Assembly (NCBI GenBank): GCA_017302295.1
Contig: JAFLDS010000017.1
Span: 1 to 64,000, forward strand
DNA length: 64,000 bases
Reading direction: 5' to 3'
DNA from: Thauera sp.
Lineage (GTDB): Bacteria; Pseudomonadota; Gammaproteobacteria; Burkholderiales; Rhodocyclaceae
Shown here: piece by piece, positions 1 to 9,154 of the stretch
Layout: every line of letters begins with the position of its first letter
Position numbering within the stretch: position 1 is the first letter of the stretch
Program-made: the position numbers and the translations under genes
The notes under the pieces: generated by a model
Told to the model about the DNA's origin: nothing
The model's input: only the letters and a program-made list of their open reading frames with translations
Databases searched by the model: none

Positions 1-1720
1 CCGGCTGCGGCACGCCGATGGCGGCGAGCAGCGGCGGCAGGGTGGCCGCGCGGCGCAGCGGCTGCGCGTCGAGAGCGTCGCTGCGGCCGCCAAGGGTGGC
101 CTCGGCGAGCCGGTCGATCGCCGCGTCCAGCGGCGCCAGGTCCATTGTCAGCTCGATGTCGGCAGCGGCGGGGACGGCCCCTGCTGCGGCTTGCGCCTGC
201 GGCCAGTCGAGATTGATGTGGCGGATCGCGTCGCCGCCGGCGGCGCGGACCGGGCGCGTCGGCACGAGACGGAACCGGCCTGCAGCGGCGTGGCGAGGCG
301 CGATGACGGCATCGAGCGCGCCGAGCGCATCGTTGCCGGGCAGCACCAGGCGATCGATGCGGCCGCGGGCGGGCACGCTGTCCTTCAGCAGCAGTCGCGC
401 CTGCAGGCGGGCGCCCGCGTCGCCCTCGCAGTCGAGGTCGACGCGGCCTTGGTCGGCCCCCCTACGGGCGGAGCACGACAGGTGGACGTGGCTGACGGTC
501 GCGGCCGATGTGGTGCCCGATGCCGCCAGCGCCCGCAGCCTGCGGTCGATCAACGCGATGTCGGCGCGCGAGAAGGCCATCGCCAGGGCGCCGACGAAGC
601 GGCCGGCGTCGGCGGCGCTGCGCCCCGGCCAGGTCTCGAGCGGGGCGCGCAGCGCCAGCGGATCGAAGGCAGCGGAGATGTCCGCGTACAGACGCAGCTC
701 GGCGTCGGAGGGCAAGGGGCGTCCGCCTTCGATGCCGGCAAAAGGCTGGCGGTTGGGCAGCGAAGGATCGGGTATGGCCAGTCCGTCCGGCCAGCGTTGT
801 CGCCAGTTCGCCAGCAAGGGCTCGACCAGCGCTGGCCGGCCGGCGAGACGTTGCGCGGTGGTGCTGCGGCCCTCGGTCAGGCGGTGACGCAGCGCAAGGC
901 GCAGGGCCTCCGCGCGGCAGGTGACTGCTGTGTCGCGCGCCTGCGAGGCGCAGCCCTCGCGCCACAGGCGTTGGGTTGTGCCCAGCAGGTTGGCGCGCGC
1001 GGTTGCGGTGTCGATCGCGTCCGGGATGTCGACGCCGTGACGCCAGGGCAGGCCGTAGTACGACAGGCCCGTGGCGGCGAGGCGGGCGGCCACCGCCGCG
1101 CTGGCACTGGTTTCGTCCCACGACTGGCGCGAGAAGATCGGCGCGGCGCCGTGATGGCAGGCGAGACACAGCGTGCGACTGGCATAACCCACCTGCGGCG
1201 TGCCGCCTTCCCGATAGTCGTGCACCAGCTGGAACTCGAAGCGGCCGGCTGCCTCGTTGTAGCTGATGACTTCAAGGGCGGCCGCTTTCTCGTGGTACGC
1301 GACGTACAGCCGGTCGCGCAGGTAGAGGTGTCCGGGTGCCGCAGCCGGTGGCGGTTCGCCGGTCACGGCGGCGACCACGCGCGGATAGCGGAAGGCGTCG
1401 AGGTCTCCGGCGGCATGGCGTTGCAGCGAGCGGCCCAGCGGAATCAGCACCACCGACACACCTCCGGACGGCTGTCCTGCGTCGAGCTCGCGTGCGATGA
1501 CGCGCAGCAGCGCGGGAAAGGGGAAGGGAACGCGCACCGCGCTGTCGGTAGCGGCCTCGATCAGTTCGTCGAACAGGGAGCGACCGGCGGGCGGAAGATC
1601 CGGACCGGGCGCTTCGACAACGCTGGCCGCCGGCGGGTCGATCGCGGCAGCGACCGGCTGACTGCACACCGGCAGCAAAAATGCCAGCGAAGTCGCGGTC
1701 AGCGCTGTCGCTCGGAGCAT
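1..1720 (-). CDS. Monoheme c-type cytochrome-like secreted protein, partial (3' end outside window)
   Basis: The frame is open from an ATG at 1720 to the left edge with no stop, so about 573 residues are visible and the C-terminus is missing. A GGAGGGGGA ribosome site lies just before the start. The N-terminus is a signal peptide (residues 1-26, ending VAAA). One CXXCH haem site (CLACH, residues 185-189) is followed by 'GAAPIFSRQSWDET'. The rest has no domain I can name. It is the last visible gene of a minus-strand locus, 143 bp downstream of a lipoprotein gene and a large di-heme cytochrome. This suggests a periplasmic or outer-membrane redox complex. Haem attachment is read from the motif; electron-transfer function is inferred and the substrate is unknown. 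Confidence 0.75.
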   Translation of the reverse strand, partial: MLRATALTATSLAFLLPVCSQPVAAAIDPPAASVVEAPGPDLPPAGRSLFDELIEAATDSAVRVPFPFPALLRVIARELDAGQPSGGVSVVLIPLGRSLQRHAAGDLDAFRYPRVVAAVTGEPPPAAAPGHLYLRDRLYVAYHEKAAALEVISYNEAAGRFEFQLVHDYREGGTPQVGYASRTLCLACHHGAAPIFSRQSWDETSASAAVAARLAATGLSYYGLPWRHGVDIPDAIDTATARANLLGTTQRLWREGCASQARDTAVTCRAEALRLALRHRLTEGRSTTAQRLAGRPALVEPLLANWRQRWPDGLAIPDPSLPNRQPFAGIEGGRPLPSDAELRLYADISAAFDPLALRAPLETWPGRSAADAGRFVGALAMAFSRADIALIDRRLRALAASGTTSAATVSHVHLSCSARRGADQGRVDLDCEGDAGARLQARLLLKDSVPARGRIDRLVLPGNDALGALDAVIAPRHAAAGRFRLVPTRPVRAAGGDAIRHINLDWPQAQAAAGAVPAAADIELTMDLAPLDAAIDRLAEATLGGRSDALDAQPLRRAATLPPLLAAIGVPQP

Positions 1721-1862
1721 GTCTCCCCCCTCCGTTGCCGCGCCGTGCCAGAACGGCGCAGGGGGGGCTTCGGCCCGCCACAAGCGCTGCTACCGCTCGA
1801 GGTGGGTTGCAGCCGGCCCTAGCGGGAACCGGACACGGCCTCGAATGCCTTGCACAGGATCT

Positions 1863-2783
1863 TCATCCCGTGCTCGATGGCCTCATCACCACCAGCCGCT
1901 GCTGCGTGCCGCTCCAGCAGTCTTGCTGCACCTGGCCGGTCTTGAGGAACTCCTCCTTCGCGCGCTCGGCGATGTCCTTGTTGTAGAGCACGAAGTTCAC
2001 CACAAAGGCGCGGTCCATGTAGGCGCGGCCGAGGTAGAAGCCGGGATACACCATGCGGATCTCGTCGCGGATGGCGAAACCATCGCGACCGGCCATGATG
2101 TCGGGCATGCGGCGGTAGCCCGGCAGCTCGTCGGTGAAAGCGTAGTCGATGATGATGGACTCACGCCGGCCATCGAGCAGGCTCTGCCCGCAATACAGCT
2201 TGGCCGGGAACAGCAGCCACTGGTCCTTGCCGCCGACGCGCGTCTTCTGCAGGGGATTGGCTGCGCTCTCCTCAACGAGACCGAGTTTCTTCAGCACGCT
2301 CAGGTCCTCGATGCGGTTGCGCAGCAGGCGCTCGTCGCGATAGAAGACCTTGCCCTTCCACAGCGTCTCACCAATTGCGTCGAGCTTGGCGCCGGCCACG
2401 TTGACCAGCAGACCCTTCAGCCCGCCACCGGCGATCTCCGACAGGCGCAGCTTGCCGCTGCCGCCATGGGGGAAGAACAGGTCGCCCTCGAAGGCGCCGT
2501 CGGGGATCGGGCCTGCGCTCAGCCGGGCGTAGATCTGGTCCACCTGCTCCTGGTCGAGGAAGGACAGGTTCTTCGGCGTGATCTTGTAAAGGTCGGCGGT
2601 CGACAGCGGGAAGCGGTGCTCGACATAGGCGAAGTCGGGCTTGCCGGCGTAGGCCTCGGTGTAGGGCGCGAACGCGATGACCGGTGCGGCCTTGTCCTCG
2701 GGGCTCTCGAAGAAGCCGCAGCCCGACAGCGCGAGCACGGCGGCAGCGCATGCGCTGCGGGCAAGGGTAGGGATGATTTTCAT
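1863..2783 (-). CDS. Lipoprotein of cytochrome locus
   Basis: This 306-residue protein starts with a lipoprotein signal whose lipobox LSGC places the acylated Cys at residue 22. The mature part is soluble, with no further membrane segment or haem motif. It has a few cysteines late in the chain (LYCGQS, QQDCWSG) that could form disulphides. It lies between the upstream di-heme cytochrome (16 bp gap) and the downstream monoheme protein, so the three are probably cotranscribed. I do not recognise the family. A role as a membrane-anchored partner of the cytochromes is an inference from position only. Confidence 0.75.
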   Translation of the reverse strand: MKIIPTLARSACAAAVLALSGCGFFESPEDKAAPVIAFAPYTEAYAGKPDFAYVEHRFPLSTADLYKITPKNLSFLDQEQVDQIYARLSAGPIPDGAFEGDLFFPHGGSGKLRLSEIAGGGLKGLLVNVAGAKLDAIGETLWKGKVFYRDERLLRNRIEDLSVLKKLGLVEESAANPLQKTRVGGKDQWLLFPAKLYCGQSLLDGRRESIIIDYAFTDELPGYRRMPDIMAGRDGFAIRDEIRMVYPGFYLGRAYMDRAFVVNFVLYNKDIAERAKEEFLKTGQVQQDCWSGTQQRLVVMRPSSTG

Positions 2784-2799
2784 GGCGGTCCCCCTGCGG

Positions 2800-5391
2800 T
2801 CACAGTGTGGCGAGGAAGGCGATCAGTGCCTTCTTGTCGGCCTCGGGCAGGTCCTCGCCGAAGCGATGGCCCTCGTTCTCGATTTCGGCGGTGCAGCTGC
2901 TGTAGATCTGCTTGATCAGGTAGGGCCGCGCCTTCAGTGCCTCGACTAGCGCGTTGGGCTTGCCGACCAGCTCGCCGGTGATCGCCTGGAGGTCCTGCAG
3001 CACCTTGCCGCCGGTTTCCGGCCCGAAGCGCTGCGCAAGCTGGTCGCCGAGCGCCTTGGCGTCGGTCTTCGAGCGCACCAGGTCGACGATGAACTGCTTG
3101 TGCTGGAAGTTGCCGATGGTGCCTGCAGTGACGCCGCGGCCGTCGATCTCGCTCGGGATGGTCAGCTCGAAGCCGAGCAGCTTCTCCTTGTCGGTGCCGT
3201 CCCACAGCCGCGGGCCGACGCGCAGCGTGACGTCCTCGTTGAGCAGTGTGACTTTCGGAATGCGCTGCGCCGGGTTCAGCAACTCCTCCATCGACGCCTT
3301 GTACAGCTTGAAGCGGCCTTCCACGCTCGGGTCGTAGGCGAAGCAGGCCGGCTGCTGCTCGGGCGGCAACAGCCGCACGTTGCTGCCATCCACATAGCGC
3401 GGGCGCTTCGCGTAGAAGTCGTTCGCCGCGTTCTTCGGCTTGCCGCACAGCTCGGGTCCGAGGGCGTTGTTGTGCAGGAAGGGAGCGTGCGCCCACAGGT
3501 TGAGCAGCGAGATATTGCGGTAGTAGCCGCGTCCGCCGTCGGCCGGTTCCTTCACGTTGGGGTCGGGCGGCTGCGCGCGCAGCGTCTCGGAGCCGTATTC
3601 CTGCCAGACATGGCCGGCCATGTGGTTGGAGTGCAGTGCGCGGCAGCGGAAGGTGCCCACCTCGGACACCGCCGTCGGGCGGTCGTTGCCCAGCCAGTCC
3701 GAGCGCAGGCCGGTGGCGAGGTCGAGCTTGTGGAAGTCGAGTGCGGCGAACTGGCCGGCCAGCGCTTCGGCCTGGCTGGAATGGCAGCGTGCGCAGGTGT
3801 TGGCGAACACCGCGCTACCGCGCGCAACCGCACCGGCGCCGAACTCCGCCTCGAGCTCGGTGATCAGGTCCTGCTCGGTATAGCTTGCAGCAGGGTTCGC
3901 GCTGCGGCGCATGTTCTCACGCGCGACGCGAAGGTCGGTGACGTGCGCCTCGGCCGACATGAAGAAGTCGAGGATGTTGGTCAGCCGGTCTTCGATGGCG
4001 CGGAAGTGGGGGCAGTCGCGCCGGCACTGGCCGATGTCGAACGGTGTCTGGCCGAAGTTTCGTTGCTGCGGATCGATCTGGCGCAGGTCCGTGAGGTGAT
4101 TCACCCAGCACTGCTCGGAGCAGGATCCGATGTTGAAGTAGACGCGCTGGATCGCCTCGAGCGCGCCGATCGAATCCTCGCCGCCCTTCAGGATGTGATG
4201 CACGGTGTCCTTCTCGAGCGACTTCTTCCAGCACTTGCCGTTGCGCCCGGGTTCGCACCAGCAGCTGGTGTCGTCCTTGTCGTCGCCACAGCTGGACACC
4301 TTGCGCCACTTAATCACCGACTCGTCGGCGAAGGTCGGACGCTTGGCGATGTTGATCAGCGCGTTGATGGTGCCCGGATTGTTCACCTGGTCGGTCGGGA
4401 TCGCCGAGGTGTCGCTGGTGCCGGGGCGCGCGTGGGCGAACATCTGCCATTCGAGCGTATTGCTGGCCATGCCCGACACCATGATCTCGGAGATGCGGGT
4501 GTACTGGTTGCCGATGAGGCCCTTGATGTTCTCCCATTTCGGGTTCGCCGGGTCGGCCGGCGGGTTGAGCGGGTCGAAGGCGATGTGGCAGGAGCCGCAG
4601 GAGGTGCCGATCAGGAAGGGCGGCTCGATCGCGCCGTCCTGCAGGTGCGAGCGCGCCGCCTCGCTGCCGCCGCCGGCGGCGGCGATCGGCCGGTTGTAGC
4701 CTTCCCACGAGCCGGCCTTGCCGTTGAGCTTGATCCACGCAGCCTTGTCGAAGCGCGGGTTGGGGAACTTGCGGATGCCGAGCGCGCCGGTCGAGGTGCC
4801 GAAGCGCAGGTCGCAGGCGGACTGGCGCTGGTCGCTGGAGGCATGCGGGTCGCCTTCCTTCAGCGGCGCGTCGCGGAAGTCGCACGCCGGGTCGGGATAG
4901 CCGCTGCGGCCGACGTAGCCGAGCAGTTCTTCGTCGCCAGGGCACCACTCGAAGCCATAGGTTTCGTCCAGGCTCTTCGCCGGGCAGTTCTTCGACCCGG
5001 GCACGCAGCAGGCCGGGTCGTTGATGATGCCCCAGGCGCGGAAGCGGTCGCCGCGCTGGTCGGCGCGCAGCACGCGATACCAGTCGATGAGCACGCCGAC
5101 GCGCTGCTGGAAGACGTAGGTGTGGAAACGTTCGTTGCCGGCGGTGGCCTTGAACCAGATCAGGCGGCCGGCGCATTCGGACTCATTGAGCCCCTCGCGT
5201 GCGCAGGCTTCGTAATAGGGCTGGTCCTGCTCATGAGCCACGCGGGTGGCGGTCGCGGCATCGGCCGCTGGCGCGGCAACCGCCGCGGCGGGGGCTGCGG
5301 CATCGCCAGGCGGCGGCGTGGTCGCAGTGATCGGAATCGCGGCGATGAATACCGCGGCGAGGAGGGCGATGACGGCCAGCGCGCGCTTCAT
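2800..5391 (-). CDS. Large di-heme c-type cytochrome (MauG/CCP/RoxA-like)
   Basis: The chosen start at 5391 gives 863 residues, with a clean signal peptide (MKRALAVIALLAAVFIAAIP) and GGAG upstream; the frame opens 20 residues earlier. There are two CXXCH haem sites, CGSCH at residues 265-269 and CARCH at 533-537. After the second site comes 'SLLNLWAHAPFLHNN', the sort of segment seen in the MauG / cytochrome c peroxidase superfamily. From memory, the text around haem 1 (FDPLNPPADPxNPKWENI, NNPGTINA) resembles the RoxA/RoxB rubber-oxygenase branch. It would be exported and haem-loaded by the Ccm system. The precise reaction (peroxidase, dioxygenase or electron transfer) cannot be told. It leads a minus-strand cluster with the lipoprotein and the monoheme protein. 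Confidence 0.8.
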   Translation of the reverse strand: MKRALAVIALLAAVFIAAIPITATTPPPGDAAAPAAAVAAPAADAATATRVAHEQDQPYYEACAREGLNESECAGRLIWFKATAGNERFHTYVFQQRVGVLIDWYRVLRADQRGDRFRAWGIINDPACCVPGSKNCPAKSLDETYGFEWCPGDEELLGYVGRSGYPDPACDFRDAPLKEGDPHASSDQRQSACDLRFGTSTGALGIRKFPNPRFDKAAWIKLNGKAGSWEGYNRPIAAAGGGSEAARSHLQDGAIEPPFLIGTSCGSCHIAFDPLNPPADPANPKWENIKGLIGNQYTRISEIMVSGMASNTLEWQMFAHARPGTSDTSAIPTDQVNNPGTINALINIAKRPTFADESVIKWRKVSSCGDDKDDTSCWCEPGRNGKCWKKSLEKDTVHHILKGGEDSIGALEAIQRVYFNIGSCSEQCWVNHLTDLRQIDPQQRNFGQTPFDIGQCRRDCPHFRAIEDRLTNILDFFMSAEAHVTDLRVARENMRRSANPAASYTEQDLITELEAEFGAGAVARGSAVFANTCARCHSSQAEALAGQFAALDFHKLDLATGLRSDWLGNDRPTAVSEVGTFRCRALHSNHMAGHVWQEYGSETLRAQPPDPNVKEPADGGRGYYRNISLLNLWAHAPFLHNNALGPELCGKPKNAANDFYAKRPRYVDGSNVRLLPPEQQPACFAYDPSVEGRFKLYKASMEELLNPAQRIPKVTLLNEDVTLRVGPRLWDGTDKEKLLGFELTIPSEIDGRGVTAGTIGNFQHKQFIVDLVRSKTDAKALGDQLAQRFGPETGGKVLQDLQAITGELVGKPNALVEALKARPYLIKQIYSSCTAEIENEGHRFGEDLPEADKKALIAFLATL

Positions 5392-5630
5392 GGTGCCTAC
5401 TCCGACGGGGCGGACCGACAACAAAAGCACATGCAACCGCCCCGTCCACACGGGCGGGCGCGTCGCTGCTTTACGGTCGCCGGCACCCTGTCAGAAGCAG
5501 GCCGGCCAGCCTCACTGTCGGTTCGTCGAACGCGCCTGCTCGGACCCGCGGCGTGTTCGCATGTTATTTGGGGTAATTCATTCCTAGCAGGAATTAACCC
5601 GTTTGCAAGTCGGCTGCGCGCAGTGGGCGA
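5392..5630. other. Intergenic stretch upstream of cytochrome locus
   Basis: No supported gene in these 239 bases between the cytochrome start and the znuA-like stop. A short perfect inverted repeat ATTCCT-AGC-AGGAAT lies at 5580-5594, but it is too short and lacks a U-run, so I do not call it a terminator. The promoter of the minus-strand cytochrome genes should lie here; no convincing -35/-10 pair was found. Confidence 0.4.
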
Positions 5631-6554
5631 TCAGGGGCTTGCCGGCGCGAGGGCGTCGAGCAGCCGCGCCAGATTGTGGTGCATCAGGCTGAGGTAGTCG
5701 GGGGCGAGCCCGTCGGCGGCTGATAGCGCGTCCGAAAACAGCGTTCCGCCGATGCGAGCGCCGCTCTCGAGGCGGATGCGTTCGATCAGGCGCGGGTCGG
5801 CGACGTTCTCGATGAACACCGCCGGCACCTTCTCGTTGCGGATCTGCCGGATCAGCCGCGCCACGCCCTGAGCCGTGGGTTCGGCGTTGTTGGACACACC
5901 GACCGCCGACAGGAACTGGATGTCGTAGGCGCGGGCGAAATAGCCGAAAGCATCGTGCGAGCTGACGACGCGCCGCCGCTCGGCGGGCAGCTTGCCCAGT
6001 GCCGCCCGGATCTCCGCGTCGAGCGCCTTCAACTGCCCGGCGTAGCGCTCGGCGTTGGCGCGGTAGGTGCCTGCGCCGGCCGGGTCTGCCGCGGTCAGGG
6101 CCTCGGCGATGTTGGCGACGTAGCGCTGCGCGTTGGCGACGTCCTGCCAGGCGTGGGGGTCGATGCCGCCGGCCTCGTCGTGGCCGTGCGTGTCGGCCGT
6201 CGCCATGTTCAGCGTGCGCACGCCCTTGCTGGCGATCAGCGTCGTGCCTCGGAAGCCGGCCGACTTCGCCAGGCGGACGATCCAGTCGTCGAAGCCGAGG
6301 CCGTTGGCCACCACCATTGTCGACGCGGCGATGGCGCGCGCATCCGAGGGGCGGGGCTGAAAGGCGTGGGCATCTTCGTTGGGGCCCACCAGCACGCGCA
6401 CCGTAACGCGAGTGCCGCCGACCTGGCGGATGAAGTCGCCCAGGATGCTGAAGCTGGTGGTGACCGCCACCGGGGCGGATGGCGCCGCCGTTGCGCTGGT
6501 CAGGCTCAGGCTTGCGCACAGGGCAAGGAGGGCATTGCGGAGCAGGAAACGCAT
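5631..6554 (-). CDS. znuA: Zinc/manganese ABC transporter substrate-binding protein (ZnuA-like)
   Basis: A 307-residue periplasmic metal-binding protein of the cluster A-1 family. It has a signal peptide (residues 1-23, ending ATAAP) and the expected metal-ligand segments: 'EDAHAFQPRP', 'GGIDPHAWQDV', 'SSHDAFGYFA' and the late Asp region 'LFSDALS'. A short His/Asp-rich loop (DTHGHDE) precedes the second ligand block, as is common in Zn-specific members. It is the last gene of the operon regulator - small peptide - ATPase - permease - binding protein, 18 bp after the permease. Zinc rather than manganese is inferred from the Zur-like regulator at the head of the operon and the His-rich tail of the ATPase. 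Confidence 0.9.
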   Translation of the reverse strand: MRFLLRNALLALCASLSLTSATAAPSAPVAVTTSFSILGDFIRQVGGTRVTVRVLVGPNEDAHAFQPRPSDARAIAASTMVVANGLGFDDWIVRLAKSAGFRGTTLIASKGVRTLNMATADTHGHDEAGGIDPHAWQDVANAQRYVANIAEALTAADPAGAGTYRANAERYAGQLKALDAEIRAALGKLPAERRRVVSSHDAFGYFARAYDIQFLSAVGVSNNAEPTAQGVARLIRQIRNEKVPAVFIENVADPRLIERIRLESGARIGGTLFSDALSAADGLAPDYLSLMHHNLARLLDALAPASP

Positions 6555-6572
6555 CGGCAGGGCTGCGGAAAG

Positions 6573-7439
6573 TCAGGATTCGAGGTGGTGGCGCACCGGC
6601 AGGCGGCCAGCCAGCAGTCCGCCCGGCGCTGCGAGCAGCGAGGCGAAATACACCAACCCGCACATCAGCACGATCGCCGGACCGGCCGGCACGTCGGCGT
6701 GGAAGGACAGCAGCAGCCCGGCGACGCTGCTGGTCAGGGCGAAGGCGACCGCCAGCGCGAGCAGGGACCACAGTTCGTGCGCCCATAGCCGCGCCGCCGC
6801 CGAAGGCAGGATCATGATGCCGACCGCCATCAGCGTGCCCAGCGCGTGGAAGCCGCTGACGAGGTTGAACACCACCAGCGCCAGGAAGCCGTAGTGCGCC
6901 ACCGGCGACCAGCGGCTGACGCCGCGCAGGAAGGCGGGGTCGAAGCATTCGAGCACCAGCGGACGGAACAGCAGCGCCAGGCCGAACAGCGTCAGCGTGG
7001 TGATGCCGCCGATCAGCAGCAGCGAGCCGTCGTCGAGCGCCAGCACCGAGCCGAACAGCACGTGCAGCAGGTCGAGGTTGCGGCCGCGCAGCGAAACGAT
7101 CATGACGCCGGCGGCGAGCGACAACAGATAGAAGGCGGCGAGGCTGGCGTCTTCCTTCAGGATGGAGGCGCGTGTCACCACCCCCGCCGCCAGCACCACC
7201 ACCAGGCCGGCGACGATTCCGCCCACCGTCATCGCGCCGAGCGAAAGCCCGAAGGCGAGATAGCCGAGCGCGGCGCCCGGCAGGATGGCGTGGCTCATCG
7301 CATCGCCCATCAGGCTCATGCGGCGCAACAGAAGGAAAACGCCCACCGGCGTGGCGCCGAGCGCGAGCGCGAGGCAGCCGGCGAGTGCGCGGCGCATGAA
7401 GGCGAAATCGGTGAAGGGGGTGACGAGCAGATCGAGCAC
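6573..7439 (-). CDS. znuB: Metal ABC transporter permease (ZnuB-like)
   Basis: An ABC-3 family inner-membrane permease of 288 residues if the GTG at 7439 is used (VLDLLVTPFTDFAFMRRAL, the usual N-terminus of this family). The first ATG in frame is at 7397. It has about eight hydrophobic segments and the family segment 'RMSLMGDAMSHAILPGAALGY', which contacts the ATPase. It should form a homodimer that moves Zn2+ into the cytoplasm. It follows the ATPase gene by 37 bp and precedes the binding-protein gene by 18 bp. No obvious ribosome site precedes the GTG, so the start is the least certain part. Confidence 0.87.
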   Translation of the reverse strand: MLDLLVTPFTDFAFMRRALAGCLALALGATPVGVFLLLRRMSLMGDAMSHAILPGAALGYLAFGLSLGAMTVGGIVAGLVVVLAAGVVTRASILKEDASLAAFYLLSLAAGVMIVSLRGRNLDLLHVLFGSVLALDDGSLLLIGGITTLTLFGLALLFRPLVLECFDPAFLRGVSRWSPVAHYGFLALVVFNLVSGFHALGTLMAVGIMILPSAAARLWAHELWSLLALAVAFALTSSVAGLLLSFHADVPAGPAIVLMCGLVYFASLLAAPGGLLAGRLPVRHHLES

Positions 7440-7476
7440 GGGACGGCCTGAGGACGTGAGAGGGCGGGCGACGGCT

Positions 7477-8361
<885 letters not shown>

Positions 8362-8363
8362 GC

Positions 8364-8486
8364 TCAGTTCAGCGCCCACAGGATCGTCAGCCACAGCATC
8401 GCGCTCGCCGCAGTAGCCAGCACGAGGCGCTTGCCGAGGCTGGCGGTGAGCAGGCTCAGCGAGGCGAAGGTCGAGCGCTGCCTCAT
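8364..8486 (-). CDS. Small single-span membrane peptide in the zinc operon (40 aa)
   Basis: A 40-residue frame runs from ATG at 8486 to TGA at 8364. Its ATG overlaps the regulator stop (ATGA, 8483-8486) and its stop lies 2 bases before the ATPase ATG, so it is tightly packed between two real genes. The sequence begins MRQRSTFASLS and ends with a hydrophobic stretch (LVLATAASAMLWLTILWALN), predicted as one transmembrane segment with a positively charged N-terminal side. I do not recognise a family. Position suggests a small accessory subunit or simply a translational coupler for the transporter; it could also be a non-functional linker frame. Confidence 0.5.
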   Translation of the reverse strand: MRQRSTFASLSLLTASLGKRLVLATAASAMLWLTILWALN

Positions 8487-8959
8487 CGGATCTCCGCTGC
8501 GCTGTGTTCAGGGCCACATGCCGCGCAATGCCCATGCAGCACGAGCTCCGCGCGCTCGACGCTGTAGCCGGTGGGCAACGCCGCCGCAGGCGCGGCTTCC
8601 AGTTGTTCGAGGCACAGTACCTGGCCGCAGCGATCACAATGGAAATGCGCGTGGCGATGCGCGGCGCCGCGCACCACCTCGAAACGCCAGGCGCGATCGC
8701 CGCCGGCGATACGCCGCGCCAGGCCCCGTTCCACCAGCCAGTCGAGCGCGCGATAGAGCGTCACGCGGTCGTGCGCGATCGCCTCCGCGGCGAGCATGTC
8801 GCCGAGCTCGTCGTGCGACAGCGGGTGGGCGCTGCCGTGCAGGGCCTCCAGCACCGCCAGCCGGGTCCGCGTCACGCGACCGCCGCAGGCCGCAATCTGC
8901 TCGCGCGCGGTGGGTCTGGCGTTCGGGGAAGCAGGGGAGTGGATGTGCGGCTCGTTCAT
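8483..8959 (-). CDS. zur: Fur-family transcriptional regulator (Zur-like)
   Basis: A 158-residue Fur-superfamily repressor. It has an N-terminal winged helix (GGRVTRTRLAVLEALHGS..., 'DRVTLYRALDWLVERGL'), the regulatory metal site 'HRHAHFHCDRCGQVLCLE' and a final CAAC, giving the two structural CXXC pairs. Start at 8959 (MNEPHIHS) is chosen because the earlier ATG at 9004 overlaps a palindromic operator candidate. It heads the zinc-uptake operon, so Zur (Zn2+ sensing) is the likely identity rather than Fur or PerR. In zinc-replete cells it would bind the operator and repress its own operon. Specificity is inferred from the neighbours. Confidence 0.87.
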   Translation of the reverse strand: MNEPHIHSPASPNARPTAREQIAACGGRVTRTRLAVLEALHGSAHPLSHDELGDMLAAEAIAHDRVTLYRALDWLVERGLARRIAGGDRAWRFEVVRGAAHRHAHFHCDRCGQVLCLEQLEAAPAAALPTGYSVERAELVLHGHCAACGPEHSAAEIR

Positions 8960-8988
8960 TGGGCAGGGCGGCGAAGGAATGCTTCTAG

Positions 8989-9003
8989 TGCAACATTGTA
9001 GCA
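8989..9003. promoter_or_regulatory. Candidate Zur operator
   Basis: TGCAACATTGTAGCA is a near-perfect 15-bp palindrome (two mismatched base pairs plus the central base), 30 bp upstream of the zur-like start. It is the only such element seen near this operon. The size and position fit autoregulation by a Fur-family dimer. Binding is inferred. Confidence 0.55.
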
Positions 9004-9154
9004 TCTGGCGTGCGGCCCATCGCCAGACCGCATGCAGCGCAGGATTCAGCGAGCGGCAGGGCGGATGTGTGTCGCGTTATCCGCCAAGCGGGTGCAGGCG
9101 GCGCGAGGCGCTGCGCCTTTCCGCCCCACAGGATTCGGGTCCGCAGCAGCGGAT

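Noticed and set aside
5580-5594. ATTCCT-AGC-AGGAAT as terminator of the zinc operon
   Set aside because: Six-base arms, no G+C strength and no U-run; it also lies past the stop by chance distance.
3100-5697. 865-codon plus-strand frame over the di-heme cytochrome
   Set aside because: The minus strand carries signal peptide and haem motifs; the plus frame has none.
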